Assembly: GCF_900100175.1 (NCBI RefSeq)
Contig: NZ_FNEM01000001.1
Span: forward strand, 310,001-374,000
From: Ferrimonas sediminum
GTDB taxonomy: Bacteria; Pseudomonadota; Gammaproteobacteria; Enterobacterales; Shewanellaceae
DNA length: 64,000 nt
Reading direction: 5' to 3'
In this document: positions 9,901 to 20,030 of the stretch, one piece after another
Numbering within the stretch: position 1 is the first letter of the stretch
How the letters are laid out: each line of letters starts with the position of its first letter
Notes under the pieces: generated by a model
The model's database searches: none
Told to the model about the DNA's origin: nothing
Seen by the model: only the letters and a program-made list of their open reading frames with translations
Program-made: the position numbers and the translations under genes

Positions 9901-10596
9901 CTGCGCTTTAGCCGGCCGGTGGCCGCCATGGCACCGGTGAACTACCACGTTGCCGCCGCTCCCAACCTGCAGATGAGCATCGACGAAGATGCCTTTACCA
10001 TCAGCGCCGACAAGGTGTGTCTGGGCCAGTGGGGCAGTTGCGAAGGCACCAGTTTTGGAACCGATGTGGCCGGCCAACGGCAGAATTACGTGTTGGCACC
10101 GCAGCTGCGCTATGGCCGGGCGGTGCTGGCCAGCGCCTATGGCAGCGAGAACCAGACTCTGACCCTGCCGCTGATGGTGGAGTACTACAATGGCGCCAAT
10201 TTCAGTGCCAACATCCTCGATAGCGGTTTCTATGCCGACGGCCGCGCCTATGTGGCGGCCTCGCCGGCCAGCTCCGGCCGGGTCAGCCTCAGTGGCAGCC
10301 TTGACCCCCTGCCGGCGACCTCGGGCAACGGTTACGTCAATCAGGGTGAGTTCGCCGCCCTGCAGGTGATCGGTACCGGGGTGGTGACGCCGACGCCGCT
10401 GACCCTGGAGTACCATCTGGAATCGCCCTTCGTGGCGCAGGGGCTGTGCTCGTTCCCCGGCCAGGGCTCGGAAGCGCCGACCTGGCTGCAGTGGTACTGG
10501 GAGTCCGCGACCACACTCAGCAACCCTAAGGCCTCGGTGACCCTAGGGCGTTTCCGCGGCCATGACAAGGTGATCTACCGCCGGGAAATTTTTTAA
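6961..10596 (+). CDS. mshQ: MSHA biogenesis / pilus-associated giant protein MshQ
   Basis: A secreted protein of about 1211 residues with a Sec signal peptide (MRKHGLRVGMVLALLLCLPMAAMA). I chose the ATG at 6961, preceded by a GGGGA site, over upstream in-frame TTG codons because it gives a normal signal peptide. The central part (near residues 190-290) resembles a jelly-roll segment (GNVDLSSGSATITFDGY), and the C-terminal part has the DUF6701 features of MshQ (LEYHLESPFVAQG...WLQWYWES...GRFRGHDKVIYRREIF ending, read with gaps). The protein is cysteine-rich and beta-dominated. It ends the msh operon. A pilus-tip adhesin role is inference from family size and position. Confidence 0.88.
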   Translation: MRKHGLRVGMVLALLLCLPMAAMAKPHTLIDLDPHPSEKLKVVINEINVDEGYVELFFKETLTDSSGWQLQWATNGSKMTPKQLDCSNNSCRANSFKVITGFSFHPNHIEVLLTAPASPSWSNNEVVHYVRSSNNANSIKNKQIWSVESEVGTDVFKNGSLSDICAKPDGSVQDPDWGACLPSKGTSNDGGIVPEPPYIRFGNVDLSSGSATITFDGYGGSEAPLLFLMPPIDRNNLGSQPPASVRVSSINTSGATITGWRPDGGNDSGIDSVDYLVVSQGTQTFYDQGGDPLVVLEAGAIETCDYKGKESSGTLWSPCDGDDSDWVEFSHDFGGQLAVLAELQSYRNLDWRAPFYTARAELAYTSGVSLGLEGSEVSNLFRHNETLAWLAVEGSGVVEINGELLRVEAGNHLTNYKFNNSNETTTQTLAVQCGNQSNVKFSTAFPAPPYFYSNKRTRNGGDGGWARTCHVNKKRFNVAVDEDQQADNERNHMGEYFSYLAIEAPSVAPPTTVRLRHPDTAINCVGAQVVVELCSDANCTSFDTGAELVVTFTSDVAGQWKNSRTGQIGSTLSVRHNDILTLWQPLETTVTLGVSSHPYRCLSDNGDADCQVGYRLSGLLLTPDTAEMTSCYTGHRLQVAVVETDTNSPQQCIAGASGTETVNLSFAYEQPLSPEVQASLFVDGQTLSAAVQQPLTMDFRVDGIDSVPMRYLEAGKLKLLASMTRGEGDGQVTLTGEASFDWLPAGFHIRADNDQCDSNFTGCKPYRKAGQSLQVEVSAHCWVANDDGSYANNPVTRNFRHDGIKIKPELVAPANNNASDSSDDADATAEVTAGGSGSADKILDEVGVFRYVLDGGVSYLGGQIDAANYSSRNIGRITPAYLSAETSNTQLEGYCGDFSYLGQPIAFSHAPVLTVVAKGTGNKVTNNFDSEFWNLGNPLSSLSYATSVAGLGLQDTGLPALERDSGDFDGSREFVLSKEWLRFSRPVAAMAPVNYHVAAAPNLQMSIDEDAFTISADKVCLGQWGSCEGTSFGTDVAGQRQNYVLAPQLRYGRAVLASAYGSENQTLTLPLMVEYYNGANFSANILDSGFYADGRAYVAASPASSGRVSLSGSLDPLPATSGNGYVNQGEFAALQVIGTGVVTPTPLTLEYHLESPFVAQGLCSFPGQGSEAPTWLQWYWESATTLSNPKASVTLGRFRGHDKVIYRREIF

Positions 10597-10772
10597 TCCA
10601 CCGTGGTGGCCGGCACTTAAAAAAGCTGCGTTTAATGGGCTGTTGAGTGTGCTTAAAAGCGCTAGCCGTCATAAAAAAGTAGTGCGCCGATTTTTCGACA
10701 CTGTGAAATAAGCCATAACCCTAGTGCTCAAGCGGGTTGTGGATTGGTCAGGGCGTTGGTAAAGTTAGCTGA

Positions 10773-11852
<1,080 letters not shown>

Positions 11853-11870
11853 GCCGCAGGCCCCCGCTCA

Positions 11871-12719
11871 ATGAAGCCCTTTTTTATTCGTGGCGCCTCA
11901 CCGCAATACCGCCTGTTTATGGCGGTATTGCTTTCTCTCGCCCTGATTTTGGCTAACGATCGCCTGTTGCCGATGCGTTCTGCATTGGCCACCCTGGTCA
12001 GCCCGCTGCAGCACTTTGCCAACATACCGGCGGTGGTGATGGACGAACTGTCCACCAACCTCTCCAGCCGTTCCAACCTGTTGCGTGAAAATGAGCGCCT
12101 GCAGCAACGGCAGTTGCTGATGAGTGAGCAGTTGTTGAAGATGGCCAACCTGCAGGAGGAGAACGCCCGTCTGCGTGCCCTGTTGCAATCCTCCACCCGT
12201 CAGGATGCCCGCCGTATGGTGGCCGAGGTGATGTACGTCGATCGCGACCCGTTTAAAAATCAGGTGCTGATCGACAAAGGGGTGAACGAAGGGGTATACG
12301 TCGGCCAGCCGGTGCTGGACGACTCCGGCGTGGTGGGGCAGGTGACCGAGGTGTCGCAAACCACTGCCCGAGTACTGCTGATCGCCGATTTTACTCACGC
12401 CATTCCAGTGCGGGTGGCGCGCAACGACGTGCGGGCGGTGGCCAGCGGCAGTGGTAAGCTGGATCTGTTGCAGCTGACCAACGTGGCCATGAGCACCGAC
12501 ATCAAGGTGGGGGATCTGCTGATCTCCTCCGGTCTGGGGCGGCGCTTTCCGGAAGGTTATCCGGTGGCCATCGTGACTGAGGTGATGCGGGATGAGGGCA
12601 TGACCTGGGCTCAGGTCTCGGCGGAGCCGGTGGCGCACCTGGATCGCATTCGTTATCTGCTGCTTCTGTGGCAGCAAGAGGTTCAGGGCCCGGCGTCCAA
12701 GGAGAGCTCCGATGGATAA
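11871..12719 (+). CDS. mreC: Rod shape-determining protein MreC
   Basis: A 282-residue bitopic membrane protein. A cytoplasmic tail and one membrane helix (about residues 17-34) are followed by a coiled coil (residues 62-105, leucine- and glutamate-rich) and two beta-barrel subdomains in the periplasm (for example VGVYVGQPVLDDSGVVGQV-type pattern). It links MreB to the elongasome enzymes. The stop overlaps mreD by eight bases. Confidence 0.96.
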   Translation: MKPFFIRGASPQYRLFMAVLLSLALILANDRLLPMRSALATLVSPLQHFANIPAVVMDELSTNLSSRSNLLRENERLQQRQLLMSEQLLKMANLQEENARLRALLQSSTRQDARRMVAEVMYVDRDPFKNQVLIDKGVNEGVYVGQPVLDDSGVVGQVTEVSQTTARVLLIADFTHAIPVRVARNDVRAVASGSGKLDLLQLTNVAMSTDIKVGDLLISSGLGRRFPEGYPVAIVTEVMRDEGMTWAQVSAEPVAHLDRIRYLLLLWQQEVQGPASKESSDG

Positions 12720-13194
12720 GCCGCAGCGTTACAGTCTTATTTGGATCACCATTCTGGTGGCCCTGTTTTTACAAATCATGCCGCTGCCTCAGGTGGTGGC
12801 GTCCTGGCGCCCGGACTGGGTGCTGCTGGTGCTGGCGTACTGGACGCTGGCACTGCCTCACCGGGTCGGTATCTTTACCGCCTTTGTGGTCGGGCTGCTG
12901 CTGGATGTGCTGTTGGGGGCGACCCTGGGGGTGCGCTCGCTGGCACTGTCGGTGGTGATCTATCTGGTAGCGTTGCAATACCAGAAACTGAGGCACTTTT
13001 CCTGGGTGCAGCAGGTCAGCATTCTGGCGGGGTTGAGCCTGGCCAGCCATTTACTGGTATTCTGGGCGGAGTACCTGCACAGCGGCGTGTCGCTGTCGTG
13101 GGAATACCTTCGCCCCGTGGTCACCACTCCGCTGTTGTGGCCCTGGGTATTCTGGTTACTGCGGCGAATTCGACGTCACTATAAGGTGAAGTAA
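12712..13194 (+). CDS. mreD: Rod shape-determining protein MreD
   Basis: A 160-residue, very hydrophobic integral membrane protein with five or six predicted helices and the [12 protein letters not shown] signature of MreD near residue 30. It is the third core component of the MreBCD elongation complex. It overlaps mreC by eight bases and is followed after one base by maf. Confidence 0.95.
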   Translation: MDKPQRYSLIWITILVALFLQIMPLPQVVASWRPDWVLLVLAYWTLALPHRVGIFTAFVVGLLLDVLLGATLGVRSLALSVVIYLVALQYQKLRHFSWVQQVSILAGLSLASHLLVFWAEYLHSGVSLSWEYLRPVVTTPLLWPWVFWLLRRIRRHYKVK

Positions 13195-13195
13195 C

Positions 13196-13759
13196 ATGAC
13201 ACAGATTCAGTGTTTCCTGGCTTCCTCCTCTCCGCGTCGCAGAGAGTTGCTGGGACAGCTGGGCTATCGATTTGATTGCGTCAGCCCGCAAATCGATGAA
13301 ACCCCGGCGGCCGGTGAGAGTCCAAACCAGTATGTCAGCCGTCTGGCGGCAGAGAAGGCACGGGCCGGCCAGGCGCTGGTCAGCCAGCCGTTGCCGGTGA
13401 TCGGTTCAGACACCATCGTGGTGCTGGATCAACAGATTCTGGGCAAGCCTAAAGACGCCGAGGATGCCATGGCCACGTTGCAGCGCCTTCAGGGGCGTAG
13501 CCATCAGGTGATGACGGCCGTGGCCTGTGTTCAGGGCGATCGCATCGAGCAGACCCTGGTGGTCACCGAGGTGACGTTCTGTGCCATGAGCGAGGCTCAG
13601 ATTCGTGCCTACGTCGACAGCCAGGAGCCGATGGATAAAGCCGGCAGCTACGGCATCCAGGGGTTGGGGGGCGCCTATGTGCAGGCCATCAATGGCAGCT
13701 ACTCTGCCGTCGTGGGTCTACCTATGGTGGAAACCCGTCAACTTTTACAAAGCATTTAA
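13196..13759 (+). CDS. maf: Nucleoside triphosphate pyrophosphatase, Maf family (YhdE type)
   Basis: A 187-residue Maf protein expected to hydrolyse dTTP/UTP and modified nucleotides to the monophosphates. The N-terminal signature [12 protein letters not shown] is intact, as are SDTIVVLD and the KAGSYGIQG motif. Position directly after mreD and before rng matches the E. coli yhdE location, so the dTTP/UTP subgroup is more likely than the YceF subgroup. Confidence 0.93.
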   Translation: MTQIQCFLASSSPRRRELLGQLGYRFDCVSPQIDETPAAGESPNQYVSRLAAEKARAGQALVSQPLPVIGSDTIVVLDQQILGKPKDAEDAMATLQRLQGRSHQVMTAVACVQGDRIEQTLVVTEVTFCAMSEAQIRAYVDSQEPMDKAGSYGIQGLGGAYVQAINGSYSAVVGLPMVETRQLLQSI

Positions 13760-13771
13760 CCGGGAGGCCAG

Positions 13772-15262
13772 GTGCAACCGTCTTCAGTCGTTGGAACCGA
13801 GCTATTAATTAACGTCACCCCTACCGAAAACCGGGTCGCGCTGCTTGAGCGTGGCCAGTTGCAGGAGGTGCACATCGAGCGTCGCGGTAAGCTGGGCATT
13901 GTCGGTAACATCTACCGGGGCAAGGTGACCCGGGTGTTGCCGGGTATGCAGGCGGCGTTTGTCGACATCGGCCAGGACAAGGCGGCGTTTCTGCACGCGT
14001 CTGACATCATCCCCCACACCGAGTGTGTGGCGGAGCCGGAGAAGAAGCAGTTCCAGGCCCAGGATATTGCCACCCTGGTTCGCCCTGGCCAGGACATCAT
14101 GGTCCAGGTCACCAAAGACCCGCTGGGCACCAAAGGGGCCCGCCTGACCACCGACATTACCCTGCCGTCCCGTTACCTGGTGTTTATGCCTGGCGCCGCC
14201 CATGTAGGGGTGTCGCAGCGGGTGGAATCGGAGCAGGAGCGGGAGCGGTTGAAGAAGATCGTCGGCCAGTTTGTGGATACCGACGGTGGCTTTATCATTC
14301 GAACCGCTGCCGAAGCCGCCAGTGAACAGGAGCTGGCCCACGATGCCGCCTTCCTGCGCCGGGTGTGGCGCAAGGTGTCGGAACGTCGTCGCCGTCCCGG
14401 TGGCAAGGTCACGCCGCTGTATGAGGATTTGACCCTACCGCGCCGCATTCTGCGGGACCTGGCCATCAGCAAGATTGAACGGGTGCAGGTGGACTCCAGG
14501 CTGGCCATCGCCGAGCTGACCGAGTTTGCGGAAGAGTTTGTGCCGGAAGTGGCACCGGTGCTGGAGCACTTCACCGGTCCGTCGCCGCTGTTTGATCTGT
14601 TTGATGTGGAAAATGAAATCCAGCGCTCCCTCGAGCGTAAGGTGGAGCTGAAAAACGGTGGCTACCTGATCATCGACCAGACCGAGGCGATGACCACCAT
14701 CGACATCAACACCGGTGCCTTCGTCGGTCATCGTAACCTCGAAGAGACCATCTTCAATACCAACCTGGAAGCCACCCGGACCATTGCCCACCAGCTGCGT
14801 CTGCGCAACCTGGGCGGCATCATTATCATCGATTTTATCGACATGACCTCGGAAGAGCACCGCAGTCGGGTACTCAGTACCCTGCAGGCGGCCCTGGATC
14901 AGGATCGGGTTAAAACCAGTGTCAGCGGCTTCTCCCGCCTGGGGCTGGTGGAGGTTACCCGCAAACGTACCCGGGAAAGCCTGGAGCATGTGCTGTGCGG
15001 TGAGTGCCCAAGCTGTAAGGGCACCGGCAGCATGAAGACCGTCGATACTGTTTGCTACGAGATGTTCCGTGAGATCATTCGGGTGGATCGCCAATACGAT
15101 GCCGATGAATTCTCGGTGTACGTGGCGCCGACGGTGCACGATGCCCTGATCGGTGACGAAGCCCATAGCCTGGCGGAGCTGGAGGTGTTCATTGGAAAAC
15201 GGATTCGCTTGCAGCCTGAGCCGTTGTACAGCCAGGATAAGTTTGACGTGGTGATGATGTGA
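13772..15262 (+). CDS. rng: Ribonuclease G
   Basis: A 496-residue endoribonuclease of the RNase E/G family, involved in 16S rRNA 5' end maturation and mRNA decay. It has an N-terminal S1-like domain (residues 38-120), a catalytic DNase I-like region with the acidic residues in DINTGAF and IIIDFIDM, and the CGECPSCKGTG zinc-link motif near residue 410. It lacks the long C-terminal scaffold of RNase E. The GTG start at 13772 is supported by GGGAGG at 13762-13767. The stop overlaps the yhdP GTG. Confidence 0.96.
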   Translation: MQPSSVVGTELLINVTPTENRVALLERGQLQEVHIERRGKLGIVGNIYRGKVTRVLPGMQAAFVDIGQDKAAFLHASDIIPHTECVAEPEKKQFQAQDIATLVRPGQDIMVQVTKDPLGTKGARLTTDITLPSRYLVFMPGAAHVGVSQRVESEQERERLKKIVGQFVDTDGGFIIRTAAEAASEQELAHDAAFLRRVWRKVSERRRRPGGKVTPLYEDLTLPRRILRDLAISKIERVQVDSRLAIAELTEFAEEFVPEVAPVLEHFTGPSPLFDLFDVENEIQRSLERKVELKNGGYLIIDQTEAMTTIDINTGAFVGHRNLEETIFNTNLEATRTIAHQLRLRNLGGIIIIDFIDMTSEEHRSRVLSTLQAALDQDRVKTSVSGFSRLGLVEVTRKRTRESLEHVLCGECPSCKGTGSMKTVDTVCYEMFREIIRVDRQYDADEFSVYVAPTVHDALIGDEAHSLAELEVFIGKRIRLQPEPLYSQDKFDVVMM

Positions 15263-18200
15263 CACTCTCCGCGCGCGCGCGGCGTCTGTTCCGGTTTTGT
15301 TGGTACGGTGCCGCTTCGGTCATCGTCCTGTTCGCCTTGCTGGTCAGTGCGGTGCGCTCCCTGCTGCCCGAGTTGGACTCCATTCGTGATGACCTGACCC
15401 AGCAGATTCAACAGCGCAGCGGCCTGATTATGACTCTCGGCCAGCTGGGCGCCAGCTGGGAGCCCAAGGGTCCGCAGCTGATGATCAAGGCGTTTCACCT
15501 GCCGACCCAGGAAGATCTCGATATCGATATCCAGGTTCAGGAGGCCGTGGCCCAGCTGGATTTCTGGCGCTCGTTGCGGGATCTGGACTTTCGTTTCGAC
15601 CGGGTAACCTTTCATGGGGTCGAGGTGCATGTCCACGGCCCGCTCGCCAGCTCTGGCGGCGACAGTGGCAATGCCGTTACCGCGTTTAAAAATACTTTCC
15701 TGCATCAACTCAGTGAACTGAATATCTCCGAAGGGGTGCTGTACCTGCACCTGTCGGATCAAAAACCGGAACCCATCCACATTGCCAATCTGCAATGGCG
15801 CAACCACGGCAATCGTCACCTGGGTGAGGGTCGGCTGTACCTGGATGAAACCAGCAACCTGGATGAAACCCTGAAGCTGGCAGTGGAACTGCGCAGTGCC
15901 CAGCATCAACGCCTGTTCGGCCGCGGTTACCTGCAGGCGGAGCAACTGGACATCGGTGACTGGCTGGCGCGGCAGTTTGGCAACGACACTCGACAGTTCC
16001 GAGGCGTACTGAACATGCAATCCTGGCTCAGTTTCGACGAGCAGGGGGTACGCGGAGCCCAGATTGCCTTTGGAGAGAGTGATTTCAGTTGGCAGCAGCC
16101 TCAGGCCCAGCGCATGGCCATCAAGGGGGGCAACCTGGTGTGGACGCCCACCGCCACCGGTGGCGAGTTGACCAGTCGTGATCTGCAACTGACCAGCAAT
16201 GGCCAGCCCTGGCCGGACACCCGCCTGGCGGTGTCGAAGCACGGCGATGACGTCAGCCTGTGGATGAACCGCTTACCGCTGGACAAGCTCAAGCCGCTGC
16301 TGGGCCTGTTGCCTGGCATTAAGGATCGAACCCTGGCGGACCTGCTGGACGCCAACGGCCGCGGAGAGCTGGCCGACATCAAGCTGCAGCAGCGTCAGGA
16401 CGGCTGGGCCGCCTCGGCCGGAATGAAAGACCTGGGTTGGGACATGAGCGGCAAGGTGCCGGGGTTGTCCGGGCTCAATGGCCAGTTTGTCTGGCGTAAA
16501 GATCATGGCCGGTTGATCCTGCCCAAGCAGGATCTGGCCTTCTACTGGCCATGGCAGTTTTCCCACACGGTGAAATTCAGCGAAGTTTCCGGTGAACTGG
16601 CCATTGAGCAGCAACAGGGCTGGGTGGTGAAAACCGACAACCTTAAGCTCGATGGTGACATCTTAAAGGCCGATCTCGAGGCCGCCTTGCTGCTGCCGGA
16701 GCAGGGGGCGACGCGGCTGCAACTGTATGGCAATGCCGAACTGAAGCAGGCGGATAAGGCGGGGCGGCTGTTCCCCCGCAAGGCCATGGGCGAAGCGCTG
16801 TCAGATTATCTGTCGACGTCGCTCCAGGCCGGTCACACCGACGATGCCCAGGTTCTCTGGCACGGTGATTTCGCTGATTACCCCTATGACGGCGGTCAGG
16901 GGGTGTTTCAGGCCGGCTTCACCCTCAAGCAGGGCCAGTTCCAGTTTCTGCCCTCCTGGCCGGCGGTGACCGACATCACCCTGCAGGCGCTGTTTGAAAA
17001 CATACGCATGGATTTGTGGCTGAAACAGGGCCTGCTGGACCAGGTGCCGGTACAGGATGCCCACGTGTTTATTCCGACCCTGGATCGCAGTGCCACCCTG
17101 ACGGTGTTGGCTGGCGTCCGGGCTGATGCCCAGGCGGTGACCCGGCTGATGCAGGCGTCGTCACTGGCCTCGTCGGTCGGAGCGACCCTGGAGCAGTTGA
17201 AGATCGACGGCCCGGTGGCAGCCAGCCTGGATCTGACCTTCCCGCTGGGATCCAAGGTGGCGGATCAGTCGCCTGCCATTCTGGGACGGGTGGCGTTCTG
17301 GGACAACCCGGTGTATCTGACGGCCCTGTCCACTCAACTGTCCGGGTTGCGCGGTGAGCTGCAGTTCGACGGCGATAAGGTCACCGCTACCGATCTCAGC
17401 GCCCGAGTGTTCAATCAACCCCTGTCCATCAGCCTGCAGACCGGTCGCAGCGGCGACAGCGAGTATAAAGCGGATCTGCAGCTTGGTGGTGAGTGGCAAA
17501 CGGCCAACATCGATGAGGCCAATTCGTTTCCGCTGTTCAGCCACCTCGAGGGTGGAGCCAACTGGACTGGCGATGTCGGACTGGTGTTCCTGCAAGATGG
17601 CCAGTATCGCTACGACGCCCAGGTCAACAGCAACCTGGAGGGGTTGGCCATCGACCTGCCGGCGCCGGTGGGCAAGTCGGCGTCGACGCCCCACCGGGCG
17701 GCTCTGGAGGTTCATGGTGACAACCGCGGCGCCGAACTGCAGTTCAGTGAAGGGATGCGGTTGGGGTATCTGGCCCAGTTCAGTATTGACGATCAGGGCT
17801 TCCATTGGCCCAAATACCAACTCGCCATCGGTAAACGCCCCAGCCTCTACGGCGTTGAGGGCGGCTCCATCGATCTGGCCATGGCCGAAGTCGAACTGGC
17901 CCATTGGCTGCCTCTGATCACGGGTTTTATCGACACCAGCGACGACAAACAGGCCAGTCTGGTGCCACCGCTGACGCGGGTGCATGGCTCCATCTCCCGG
18001 TTGGACATCTTTGGTCTCTATTTCGACCAGACCCTGCTGGAGGGCTGGCCGGATGAATCGGGCTGGCGTTTCCGGGCCGAATCGGATCAGCTGCGCGGTG
18101 ACGTCCTCATCGGTAAGCAGTGGCGGGAAAATGGCATTGGTGTCATCGCCGATCATCTGCAGCTGCTGTGGGACAGTAATGGCGGCAGTCCACAGAAAGC

Positions 18201-19167
18201 CAGTGCCGATCTGATTGATCAAATGCCCGGGGTCAGCATCGAAGTGGCCGATTTCTCAGTCAAGGATCTGCCTCTGGGCCGGCTGGCCCTGGCTGCGTCC
18301 CATACCGAGTCGGGTTACAGCGTCGATCGCCTAGAGTTGTCGCGGCCCGAGTATCGGCTGGATGCGTCCGGTTTGTGGGTGGCGGACGGGGACCTGACCC
18401 GGTTCGATCTCTCCGGGGAACTGAACAGCCCTGACTTTGGCAAGCTCAGCTCGGTGATCAAGCAGCCTCTGGGGATCAAATCGTCGCCCCTGGATACCCA
18501 CTTTGCGGTGAGCTGGCAGGATGCTCCCTGGGATCCGGATTACGCCAGCCTTAACGGCCACCTGGGCTTTGAGTTGGGCAAGGGCCACCTGTCCGAGGTC
18601 TCCGATAAGGGGGCACGGATTCTGTCCCTGTTCAGCCTGGATTCACTGTTGCGTAAATTGTCGCTCGATTTTACCGACGTGTTTGGCAAAGGGTTTTATT
18701 ATCAGTCATTTAAAGGTGATATCGCCTTTGTTGACGGCGTCTCGACCACCACCAATACGGTGCTCGATGGCGATGCCGGGGTGATGAAGATTAACGGCGA
18801 CAGCGATCTGGTCAGCCACCAGCTGGATTACCGCATCAGCTTTTCTCCGGCCCTGACCGCCAGTGTGCCGGCGGTGGCACTGATCTCCGGAGCGTCCCTG
18901 ACCGTGGGGGTGGGCGCCTTTGCGGTGTCCAAGATCCTGGAGCCGGTGATTGAGATCATCACCCAGCTGAACTTCAAGTTGACCGGAACCTTTGAAGAGC
19001 CGATTCTGGAAGAGCTGGAGCGGGCCAGCAGGGAGATTCGCATCGTCGATGACAGCCCTGCTCCAGAGGCCAGCCCGAAGCCGGCGCCGGCAACCGAGGC
19101 GCAACCGGAGATGGAGTCGCTGCCGGAACCCCTGCCAGACGGGGAAGGCAAAAGCGTCGGTCAATAA
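15259..19167 (+). CDS. yhdP: AsmA-like inter-membrane phospholipid transporter YhdP
   Basis: A 1302-residue envelope protein with an N-terminal membrane helix (about residues 10-33) and a very long beta-rich AsmA-like periplasmic part. In E. coli YhdP acts with TamB and YdbH in carrying phospholipid towards the outer membrane. The hydrophobic C-terminal DUF3971/AsmA_2 region (ASVPAVALISGASLTVGVGAF) is clear. The last 40 residues form a Pro/Glu/Ala-rich tail. The start is a GTG overlapping the rng stop as GTGA, so translation is probably coupled. Confidence 0.94.
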   Translation: MTLSARARRLFRFCWYGAASVIVLFALLVSAVRSLLPELDSIRDDLTQQIQQRSGLIMTLGQLGASWEPKGPQLMIKAFHLPTQEDLDIDIQVQEAVAQLDFWRSLRDLDFRFDRVTFHGVEVHVHGPLASSGGDSGNAVTAFKNTFLHQLSELNISEGVLYLHLSDQKPEPIHIANLQWRNHGNRHLGEGRLYLDETSNLDETLKLAVELRSAQHQRLFGRGYLQAEQLDIGDWLARQFGNDTRQFRGVLNMQSWLSFDEQGVRGAQIAFGESDFSWQQPQAQRMAIKGGNLVWTPTATGGELTSRDLQLTSNGQPWPDTRLAVSKHGDDVSLWMNRLPLDKLKPLLGLLPGIKDRTLADLLDANGRGELADIKLQQRQDGWAASAGMKDLGWDMSGKVPGLSGLNGQFVWRKDHGRLILPKQDLAFYWPWQFSHTVKFSEVSGELAIEQQQGWVVKTDNLKLDGDILKADLEAALLLPEQGATRLQLYGNAELKQADKAGRLFPRKAMGEALSDYLSTSLQAGHTDDAQVLWHGDFADYPYDGGQGVFQAGFTLKQGQFQFLPSWPAVTDITLQALFENIRMDLWLKQGLLDQVPVQDAHVFIPTLDRSATLTVLAGVRADAQAVTRLMQASSLASSVGATLEQLKIDGPVAASLDLTFPLGSKVADQSPAILGRVAFWDNPVYLTALSTQLSGLRGELQFDGDKVTATDLSARVFNQPLSISLQTGRSGDSEYKADLQLGGEWQTANIDEANSFPLFSHLEGGANWTGDVGLVFLQDGQYRYDAQVNSNLEGLAIDLPAPVGKSASTPHRAALEVHGDNRGAELQFSEGMRLGYLAQFSIDDQGFHWPKYQLAIGKRPSLYGVEGGSIDLAMAEVELAHWLPLITGFIDTSDDKQASLVPPLTRVHGSISRLDIFGLYFDQTLLEGWPDESGWRFRAESDQLRGDVLIGKQWRENGIGVIADHLQLLWDSNGGSPQKASADLIDQMPGVSIEVADFSVKDLPLGRLALAASHTESGYSVDRLELSRPEYRLDASGLWVADGDLTRFDLSGELNSPDFGKLSSVIKQPLGIKSSPLDTHFAVSWQDAPWDPDYASLNGHLGFELGKGHLSEVSDKGARILSLFSLDSLLRKLSLDFTDVFGKGFYYQSFKGDIAFVDGVSTTTNTVLDGDAGVMKINGDSDLVSHQLDYRISFSPALTASVPAVALISGASLTVGVGAFAVSKILEPVIEIITQLNFKLTGTFEEPILEELERASREIRIVDDSPAPEASPKPAPATEAQPEMESLPEPLPDGEGKSVGQ

Positions 19168-19191
19168 CCTGATTCTGGCCAGGAGGGCCTT

Positions 19192-20025
19192 ATGCAGTTG
19201 TATGCACTGCAATGCTGCTCGTTAGCGCAGCCCCAGGAGAATCTCGGCCAGTTGCGACAGCTGATGCAGCCGTTGCTGGCGCAGCCCGGCCCCAAATTGG
19301 TGGTGTTGCCGGAGTGCGCCCTGTGCTTCGATGGCCCCACGGGCCAGTGGCAGGCGTTGGCCGAGCCTCTCGGGCAGGGGCCGATGCAGCAGGCGCTGTC
19401 GCAGCTGGCGATGGAGTTCAGCTGCATTCTTGTCGCCGGTACCGTACCGATACAGGCCGATGACGGCCGGGCTTATGCCGCCTCGCTGGTGTTTGATGAC
19501 CAGGGGCGCCGTATCGGCCACTACAATAAGATTCATCTGTTCGACGTCGATGTGGATGATGCCACCGGCCGCTACCGGGAAAGCGATACCACCTGCCCCG
19601 GGGAGCACATCGAGGTGATCGACACGGCCGCAGGCCGCATCGGCGTGGCGGTGTGTTACGATCTGCGCTTTCCGGAGCTGTTCCGGGCACTGGCGGCCGA
19701 AGGCGCCGATGTGGTGGTGGTGCCCAGCGCCTTTACCCACAAAACCGGTGAGGCCCACTGGCGGGCGTTGCTGCAGACCCGGGCGTTGGAAAACCAGCTG
19801 TACCTGGTGGCCGCCAACCAGACCGGCACCCATGCACGGGGGCGGCAGACCTGGGGCCATTCGATGATTGTGGATCCCTGGGGCCAGGTGCTGGATGAAC
19901 TGGCTCAACAACCCGGGCTGGCAACGGCCCGGTTTGACCAACAACGTATTACTGAGATTCGGCGAGCGATGCCGGTTCTTAACCATATTCGGCTTCCCCT
20001 GGGAGTCAGAGAAAGGAAGAAGTGA
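19192..20025 (+). CDS. Carbon-nitrogen hydrolase of the Nit1 / deaminated-glutathione amidase type
   Basis: A 277-residue nitrilase-superfamily amidase. The catalytic triad is visible: Glu in VLPECAL (about residue 42), Lys in [11 protein letters not shown] (about 112) and Cys in [13 protein letters not shown] (about 154). The HLFDVDV and YDLRFPE segments are those of the Nit1/YbeM group, which repairs deaminated glutathione; this substrate is inferred, not proven. The gene sits between yhdP and tldD as in Shewanella and Vibrio. An AGGAGG site precedes the ATG. Confidence 0.88.
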   Translation: MQLYALQCCSLAQPQENLGQLRQLMQPLLAQPGPKLVVLPECALCFDGPTGQWQALAEPLGQGPMQQALSQLAMEFSCILVAGTVPIQADDGRAYAASLVFDDQGRRIGHYNKIHLFDVDVDDATGRYRESDTTCPGEHIEVIDTAAGRIGVAVCYDLRFPELFRALAAEGADVVVVPSAFTHKTGEAHWRALLQTRALENQLYLVAANQTGTHARGRQTWGHSMIVDPWGQVLDELAQQPGLATARFDQQRITEIRRAMPVLNHIRLPLGVRERKK

Positions 20026-20030
20026 ACCCT

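Noticed and set aside
8929-10416. Long antisense ORF (495 codons) inside mshQ
   Set aside because: It lies opposite a secreted protein with a good signal peptide and operon context; its own translation is low-complexity (His/Gly/Val-rich) without any family motif, typical of the complement of GC-rich coding sequence.
10597-10640. Terminator after mshQ (CCACC/GGTGG hairpin)
   Set aside because: The stem is only five bases and an A run, not a T run, follows on the coding strand.
15055-16242. Antisense ORF (395 codons) over rng and yhdP
   Set aside because: No ribosome site, no motif, and both genes on the other strand are certain.
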